Shown in pieces: positions 35,413 through 39,315 of a stretch of 39,315 nt of DNA; within the stretch, counting starts at the first letter, position 1; each line of letters opens with the position of its first letter. Under the pieces are notes generated by a model. It was not told the DNA's origin, did not search any database, and worked only from the letters and a program-made list of their open reading frames with translations. The DNA lies in the NCBI GenBank assembly GCA_004321735.1, contig SGZB01000008.1, forward strand, positions 1 through 39,315, given 5' to 3'. The DNA is from Flavobacteriales bacterium. GTDB taxonomy: Bacteria > Bacteroidota > Bacteroidia > Flavobacteriales > Flavobacteriaceae. The translations under genes and the position numbers were made by a program.

Positions 35413-36522
35413 TTAAAAAAACACACCTAAACCCATATTAAATTGACCATAATCATCATCTAATAGTGTTCTTTTAGATTGATAATCCATCTTAAACACA
35501 GTACCACGTGATAAATGATAAGAAAAACCAAAAGTTGTTTCTTTTCTATGAAAATCTTCATTTATAATTAAAGAATCATCAGTTGACTTGTGCGTGTTGT
35601 AATCTTCGTATCTCAAAAACAAATCTAATTTTTGAGTATTTTCCAATGGCAATAAATTAAATGCACCTTCAACGTAATAACCTGAAGCTTTAGAACCTAA
35701 ATCCTTTCCTGAAAATAAATTATATTTTCCAGTATCTGATAAACTAGCAGACACCAATTGTGCTCTTGCTGAAAATCTATTTTTGACATATCTAGCATCA
35801 AAAGCTACCATTGAAAGTCCAACTTGAGATGCATCTATAGATTGATCCGTTGTTTGTGTTTTACCACTGTAGTATCCCAGTCCTAATTTTAATCCTGGCA
35901 ATCCATAATAATCAATTTTAGCTGTGAAATTACCATTACTCCCAACAGATTCAGCACCCTTCTGTCTTCCTTTTCTAATAAGATCTGAACCTCTTAGTTT
36001 GTAGTCACCATCATAAGAAATTGGACCATTAACAATATAAGCCTGATATCTTAGAGATAGTGCATTTGATTTACCGTAAATCCCAAACCCTATTTCTCTC
36101 CATGTTGAAGGAATAATTTTCCCATCAATACTAGGTCTTTCAACACCGTTGAATGTTGTAGGCTCGTGATATTCATTAATTATTCCCATGGGAATTAGCA
36201 TTAAACCTCCTCTTAGATTAAGATTTTCGTTCAAGGCATAATTTAAAAAGGCTTGTTCAACATACACTTCTTTTACATGTTCAAATTCAATTTCAGTAAC
36301 AAATGAAACCCTATCATCAAATTTATATGCGAACAACAAGACTAATCTTTGAACATCAATTTCAGAAACATCATCAGATGGATCATTATAAGTAATTTCA
36401 CCATATCCACCGATAGTCAATCCAGAATCTATTGAGCTGAGATTACCTAGTTGTGTTTCTGAACTATTTTGAGAAAAAACAAATCCTCCAAAAAATATTA
36501 AAAGGATAAAAGTTTTTTTCAT
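35413..36522 (-). CDS. Outer-membrane porin, OprP/OprO-like
   Basis: A 369-residue protein with signal peptide MKKTFILLIFFGGFVFSQ. The rest alternates beta strands and ends in FNMGLGVFF with terminal Phe. Features such as FVTEIEFEHVKEVYVEQAFLNY, LNLRGGLMLIPMGIINEYHEP and PSIDGKIIPSTWREIGFG are typical of the phosphate-selective porin O and P family in Bacteroidota. Phosphate specificity is not implied. It heads a three-gene unit with the FMN-binding and membrane genes. A -7 element and a 21-bp palindrome lie just before its start. Confidence 0.82.
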   Translation of the reverse strand: MKKTFILLIFFGGFVFSQNSSETQLGNLSSIDSGLTIGGYGEITYNDPSDDVSEIDVQRLVLLFAYKFDDRVSFVTEIEFEHVKEVYVEQAFLNYALNENLNLRGGLMLIPMGIINEYHEPTTFNGVERPSIDGKIIPSTWREIGFGIYGKSNALSLRYQAYIVNGPISYDGDYKLRGSDLIRKGRQKGAESVGSNGNFTAKIDYYGLPGLKLGLGYYSGKTQTTDQSIDASQVGLSMVAFDARYVKNRFSARAQLVSASLSDTGKYNLFSGKDLGSKASGYYVEGAFNLLPLENTQKLDLFLRYEDYNTHKSTDDSLIINEDFHRKETTFGFSYHLSRGTVFKMDYQSKRTLLDDDYGQFNMGLGVFF

Positions 36523-36528
36523 TAGACC

Positions 36529-36549
36529 TATTTAGAATGATTTTAAATT
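36529..36549. promoter_or_regulatory. Fur/PerR/Irr-like palindrome at the porin start
   Basis: A 21-bp interrupted palindrome, TATTTAGAAT-G-ATTTTAAATT, 8 of 10 arm positions complementary. It sits 7 bases before the porin ATG, just after the predicted transcript start, the place of a repressor operator. A near-identical copy lies 59 bases away. Confidence 0.55.
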
Positions 36550-36553
36550 ACCG

Positions 36554-36561
36554 CAAATCTA
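36554..36561 (-). promoter_or_regulatory. -7 promoter element for the porin operon (TAGATTTG)
   Basis: On the minus strand TAGATTTG followed by C matches TAnnTTTG, 31 bases before the porin ATG. The palindrome at 36529-36549 lies directly downstream. Confidence 0.55.
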
Positions 36562-36587
36562 ATATAGAATCTTGAAATAAAAAAGCT

Positions 36588-36608
36588 TATTTAGAATTAT
36601 TTTAAATA
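36588..36608. promoter_or_regulatory. Fur/PerR/Irr-like palindrome before the DCC-family gene
   Basis: TATTTAGAAT-T-ATTTTAAATA, 9 of 10 arm positions complementary, identical at 19 of the first 20 positions to the copy at 36529. It ends 28 bases before the ATG at 36637 and would cover the -33 region. Confidence 0.55.
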
Positions 36609-36625
36609 AGGTTTTAAAAAGTTAT

Positions 36626-36633
36626 TAACTTTG
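36626..36633 (+). promoter_or_regulatory. Possible -7 element before the DCC-family gene (TAACTTTG)
   Basis: An exact TAnnTTTG match ending only 3 bases before the ATG at 36637. If used, the mRNA would be essentially leaderless. Confidence 0.35.
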
Positions 36634-36636
36634 AGC

Positions 36637-37023
36637 ATGGAATATGAGGTAATTGTTATTGATGGGTATTGCAATATATGTAGCAAATTCTATCAATTTA
36701 TTGTAAAATATGACATAAACAATAAATATAAACTCTCAGAATTTGATAGTCTTTTTTCTAAGCAAAATAACCTGGATTTAAAAAAAATAAATTCTATTGT
36801 ACTTGTAAAAAAAGACAAATCAATACTTAAAAACTCTAAAGCACTAAAATCAATATTTTACAACATACCTAAACTAAAACCTATTTATTACATATTAAAA
36901 ATTACACCAGAATTTATTTCTGATTTTGCTTACAAAATAATAGCTAACAACAGGTATAGTCTATTTGGAAAAAGAGAATCGTGTTCTATTTCATCTAAAA
37001 AAAACAATAAGTTTATAAACTAG
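36637..37023 (+). CDS. DCC-family thiol-disulfide oxidoreductase-like protein (DUF393)
   Basis: A 128-residue protein from the ATG at 36637; a TTG two codons earlier is less likely. The N terminus VIVIDGYCNICSKFYQFIVK carries the DxxCxxC motif (Cys 12 and 15) that names the DCC family, a thioredoxin-like group. ALKSIFYNIPKLKPIYYILK and a basic end (LFGKRESCSISSKK) follow as in relatives. It has no signal peptide. It is divergent from the porin operon and shares the paired palindromes. Its stop overlaps that of the LysE gene in a CTAG palindrome. Redox function is inferred from the family. Confidence 0.82.
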   Translation: MEYEVIVIDGYCNICSKFYQFIVKYDINNKYKLSEFDSLFSKQNNLDLKKINSIVLVKKDKSILKNSKALKSIFYNIPKLKPIYYILKITPEFISDFAYKIIANNRYSLFGKRESCSISSKKNNKFIN

Positions 37024-37622
37024 CTCAAGAGAATATAAATTGCTATTAATTGAAAAATAATTCCTTGGATAAATTTTGATTCTTTTGATTTTATAAAGTT
37101 TTCAAATTTTGGTTTTAGAAAATTTGAAAAATAAGATATTGTTAAAAAAATTAATGTTGCAATTAACCAAAAAATAAACCCCAATATTAAAAACTGAAGG
37201 TTAACAGCTAAATCATTATGAAATAAAAATGCTGGAAGAAATGCCATAAAAAAAATACTAACCTTAGGATTAAGAAGGTTCATTAAAAGACCTGTAACAA
37301 AACTATTTTTGCCATCATTCCTTTTATTATCACCCTTATTTTTATTTAAAAATTGATTCAGGGCTAAATATGTAAAATATATAAAACCAAAATATTTGAT
37401 AAAATCGAAGTAATCTTGATTTGATTTAATTAAAGCGGAAATACCTAATACTACAAATAATGTATGAATCAAAAGACCTGAGGTTAATCCTATACTCAAT
37501 TTTGCAGCTTCTTTAAAGCCACTAGTTGAACTTTTATAAAATACATAAATAATGTCAGGTCCTGGTGACAACGTTAAAAAGAAGACACTTGTTAAAAAAG
37601 CAAAAAGAACATCGATTTGCAT
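37020..37622 (-). CDS. LysE/RhtB-family amino-acid exporter
   Basis: A 200-residue inner-membrane protein with five or six helices. The family signature is at the N terminus (FFLTLSPGPDIIYVFYKSSTSGFKEA). GLTSGLLIHTLFVVLGISAL and FVTGLLMNLLNPKVSIFFMAFLP are conserved as in threonine/homoserine and related exporters. The actual substrate cannot be read from the sequence. It is convergent with the DCC gene and divergent from the DUF3050 gene. Confidence 0.88.
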   Translation of the reverse strand: MQIDVLFAFLTSVFFLTLSPGPDIIYVFYKSSTSGFKEAAKLSIGLTSGLLIHTLFVVLGISALIKSNQDYFDFIKYFGFIYFTYLALNQFLNKNKGDNKRNDGKNSFVTGLLMNLLNPKVSIFFMAFLPAFLFHNDLAVNLQFLILGFIFWLIATLIFLTISYFSNFLKPKFENFIKSKESKFIQGIIFQLIAIYILLS

Positions 37623-37660
37623 AATTTTTGAAATTATTTAAAAATAAATTTTTTAATAGT

Positions 37661-37668
37661 TAATTTTG
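37661..37668 (+). promoter_or_regulatory. -7 promoter element for the DUF3050 gene (TAATTTTG)
   Basis: TAATTTTG followed by CC matches TAnnTTTG and ends 8 bases before the ATG at 37677, giving a leader of only a few bases. Confidence 0.5.
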
Positions 37669-37676
37669 CCTTTTTT

Positions 37677-38441
37677 ATGAACAAAATAGACAACCTTCTT
37701 TCAGAAATTTCAGAAACTAGAGAGCAATTACTTAAACACAAATTGTATAATAAATTAAATAGTGTTGAGGCAATTTCTAAATTCATGGAAATTCATGTTT
37801 TTGCCGTTTGGGATTTTATGTCATTGGCAAAGTCTTTACAAAATAATTTAACATGTACTGAAATTCCTTGGTACCCAACGGAAGATAGAGTATCGAGAAG
37901 ATTAATTAATGAGATTATTCTTGGTGAGGAAAGTGATGTTGATCAAAAAAATAATCCAGCAAGTCACTTTGAATTATACGTTGAATCAATGAAAAAAATT
38001 GGATCTAGTGCAAAACTAATTGAAAAATTTGTTAGAAAAATTAAAGAAACAAAAGACTATAATTCATCAAAAGAGGGATCAAACCTTCCTGACGCCATTA
38101 TAAATTTTTTAGATTTTACATTTGATACAATTAACACAAATAAATCACACGTAATAGCAAGTGTTTTTACATTTGGAAGAGAAGATTTAATTCCAGATAT
38201 GTTTATCAATATTGTTAAAACGCTCAATGAAAAAAATGAAACTCAAATTTCTGATTTGCTTTATTACCTAGAAAGACATATTGAACTTGATGGAGATGAA
38301 CATGGACCAATGGCTCTAAAAATGATTAGTGAACTTTGTGGAGATGACGCCACAAAATGGAAAGAAGCCACCCTAATGTCAAAGAGAGCTTTAGAGATGA
38401 GAATCAAGCTTTGGGATTTTATCGAAAGTAGCCTAAACTAA
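37677..38441 (+). CDS. DUF3050 family protein (heme-oxygenase-like fold)
   Basis: A 254-residue cytoplasmic protein. The block FMEIHVFAVWDFMSLAKSLQ followed by LTCTEIPWYPTEDRVSRRLI near residues 35-85 is characteristic of DUF3050. FTFGREDLIPDMF (about 160) and LERHIELDGDEHGPMALKMI (about 195-215) supply His and Glu residues typical of iron-binding helical bundles in the heme-oxygenase/TenA superfamily. No activity is established to my knowledge. It is a single gene with its own promoter, convergent with the sulfatase. Confidence 0.85.
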   Translation: MNKIDNLLSEISETREQLLKHKLYNKLNSVEAISKFMEIHVFAVWDFMSLAKSLQNNLTCTEIPWYPTEDRVSRRLINEIILGEESDVDQKNNPASHFELYVESMKKIGSSAKLIEKFVRKIKETKDYNSSKEGSNLPDAIINFLDFTFDTINTNKSHVIASVFTFGREDLIPDMFINIVKTLNEKNETQISDLLYYLERHIELDGDEHGPMALKMISELCGDDATKWKEATLMSKRALEMRIKLWDFIESSLN

Positions 38442-38456
38442 AATCTTATCAATTAA

Positions 38457-39315
38457 CTAATCACGAGATTCTAACTGATCATCTCCGTAAACTATTTTTT
38501 CTTTGTGAATTTTAACAATTTTTAAAATCTCGTTTATCTTTTCTGGATTATCCTCAGAAATATTATATTTTTCTGATGGATCTATTTCAAGATCAAATAG
38601 CATAGGTGGGTCATGTGTTTCAACCTTACTAAACCAAGATGATGTTTTTAAATGAAGTTTATAGTTTTTATAACGAAATGCATATAATTCAGATCCATTA
38701 TAAAAAGGCATAATTTCTCTGGTGGATGATCCGTTGTTAAATAACACCTCAGATAGATCAACTCCATCCAGTTTATTATCATCTTTATAACTTATATTCG
38801 AGATTGACATAAAAGTCGGATAAAGATCTAATGTTGAACCCATTTCATTCACAGATTTCGAAACTATACCTGCTCCCCAAAATATTGCTGGAACTCTCAT
38901 TCCACCCTCCCAGGTTGTACCTTTTCCATTTCTCAAAAGGCCAGCCGAACCACCATGTGTTTTATATGTCAACCATGGTCCATTATCAGAGGTGAATACT
39001 ACAATAGTATTTTTTTCTAGCTTAAGTTTTTTTAACTCAGTAAGAATTTGCCCCACACCAAAATCAATTTCTTCTATTACATCACCATACAAACCTCTTT
39101 TACTTTTTCCTAAAAATTCAACAGAAGCATACAAAGGAATGTGAGGAAGACTGTGAGCTAGATAAATAAAGAAATTATCTTCTTTATACTGGTGTACTAA
39201 TTCAATGACTTTTTTAGAAAACCTTTTTGTTATTGTTGTTTGATCAGCAGGTCTTTCTATGATTTTAAAATTTTCAATTAAAGGAACATTATAACTTTTA
39301 GAATTCAATTCATCT
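38457..39315 (-). CDS. Sulfatase (arylsulfatase A-like), N-terminal part outside the window
   Basis: About 286 residues of the C-terminal part. The frame is open to the window edge; a TTG at 39308 is internal. FFIYLAHSLPHIPLYAS, GLYGDVIEEIDFGVGQIL, TIVVFTSDNGPWLTYKTHGG with Asp-Asn metal ligands, and GKGTTWEGGMRVPAIFWGAG are S1-family sulfatase motifs. The formylglycine Cys site is upstream and not seen. The end (LFDLEIDPSEKYNISEDNPE) is the usual sulfatase C-terminal domain. Such enzymes desulfate algal or animal polysaccharides, in keeping with a marine flavobacterium. Confidence 0.93.
   Translation of the reverse strand, partial: DELNSKSYNVPLIENFKIIERPADQTTITKRFSKKVIELVHQYKEDNFFIYLAHSLPHIPLYASVEFLGKSKRGLYGDVIEEIDFGVGQILTELKKLKLEKNTIVVFTSDNGPWLTYKTHGGSAGLLRNGKGTTWEGGMRVPAIFWGAGIVSKSVNEMGSTLDLYPTFMSISNISYKDDNKLDGVDLSEVLFNNGSSTREIMPFYNGSELYAFRYKNYKLHLKTSSWFSKVETHDPPMLFDLEIDPSEKYNISEDNPEKINEILKIVKIHKEKIVYGDDQLESRD

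Noticed and set aside
1-39315. CRISPR array, insertion sequence, prophage, integron or toxin-antitoxin locus
   Set aside because: No regularly spaced repeats, transposase or integrase motifs, or terminal repeats were found. The tRNA-Arg is not followed by an integrase or a duplicated 3' end.

Overview
The window looks like a chromosomal segment of a low-GC, gene-dense marine Flavobacteriia (Bacteroidota). Support comes from the families present (TonB-dependent receptor, CcsBA fusion, GSII-type glutamine synthetase, CrtY/CrtA/CrtD/CruF carotenoid genes, DUF3050, sulfatase), the near absence of Shine-Dalgarno motifs, and several Bacteroidota-type -7 elements (TAnnTTTG) a few bases before genes. 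No plasmid, phage, IS element, CRISPR array or rRNA is visible. Both edges cut genes: a TorF-like protein on the left and a sulfatase on the right. No stretch over 300 bases lacks a gene.

Layout. (1) 1-2191 (+): TorF-like porin, P-II regulator and AmtB, an ammonium uptake module. (2) 2290-5338 (-): pyrF, prfA, purM. (3) 5571-6578 (+): GSII glutamine synthetase, then a Ca2+/Na+ exchanger (-). (4) 7603-8723 (+): a 51-residue small gene overlapping an isoaspartyl peptidase/asparaginase lipoprotein. (5) 8717-12685: lycopene cyclase (-), divergent from a CrtA-like / CrtD-like / CruF-like operon (+), matching the set expected for a myxol- or saproxanthin-type carotenoid. (6) tRNA-Arg(ACG) with its own promoter and terminator. 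(7) 12888-16023 (+): two secreted beta-propeller proteins, one with a His/Met pentapeptide repeat. (8) 16020-22168 (-): GH18 chitinase-like lipoprotein with a 46-codon leader ORF, SnoaL-like lipoprotein, TonB-dependent receptor, long-chain acyl-CoA synthetase. (9) 22249-26037 (+): acyl-CoA carboxylase beta subunit, enoyl-CoA hydratase, a shrunken MDR-family protein without its Rossmann domain, and a nitronate monooxygenase-like flavoprotein. (10) 26074-34349 (-): secreted tandem ABM-like protein, then an operon guaB - SurA-N-like lipoprotein - SurA-like PPIase - CcsBA - secreted protein. (11) 34392-36522 (-): porin, FMN-binding (covalently flavinylated type) protein and four-helix membrane protein, divergent from a DCC-family gene. 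(12) LysE-type exporter (-), DUF3050 protein (+), partial sulfatase (-).

How it fits together. Regions 1-3 mix ammonium uptake and glutamine synthesis with nucleotide synthesis. Regions 8-9 look like import, activation and carboxylation-dependent breakdown of a lipid or branched acyl compound. Region 10 joins envelope protein folding with cytochrome c maturation. The least explained unit is region 11: the divergent genes each have a nearly identical 21-bp 10-1-10 palindrome that resembles Fur/PerR/Irr-type boxes, which suggests metal- or peroxide-regulated flavin-based electron transfer. The tRNA-Arg carries an unusual A19/U56 in place of the almost universal G19/C56 tertiary pair.
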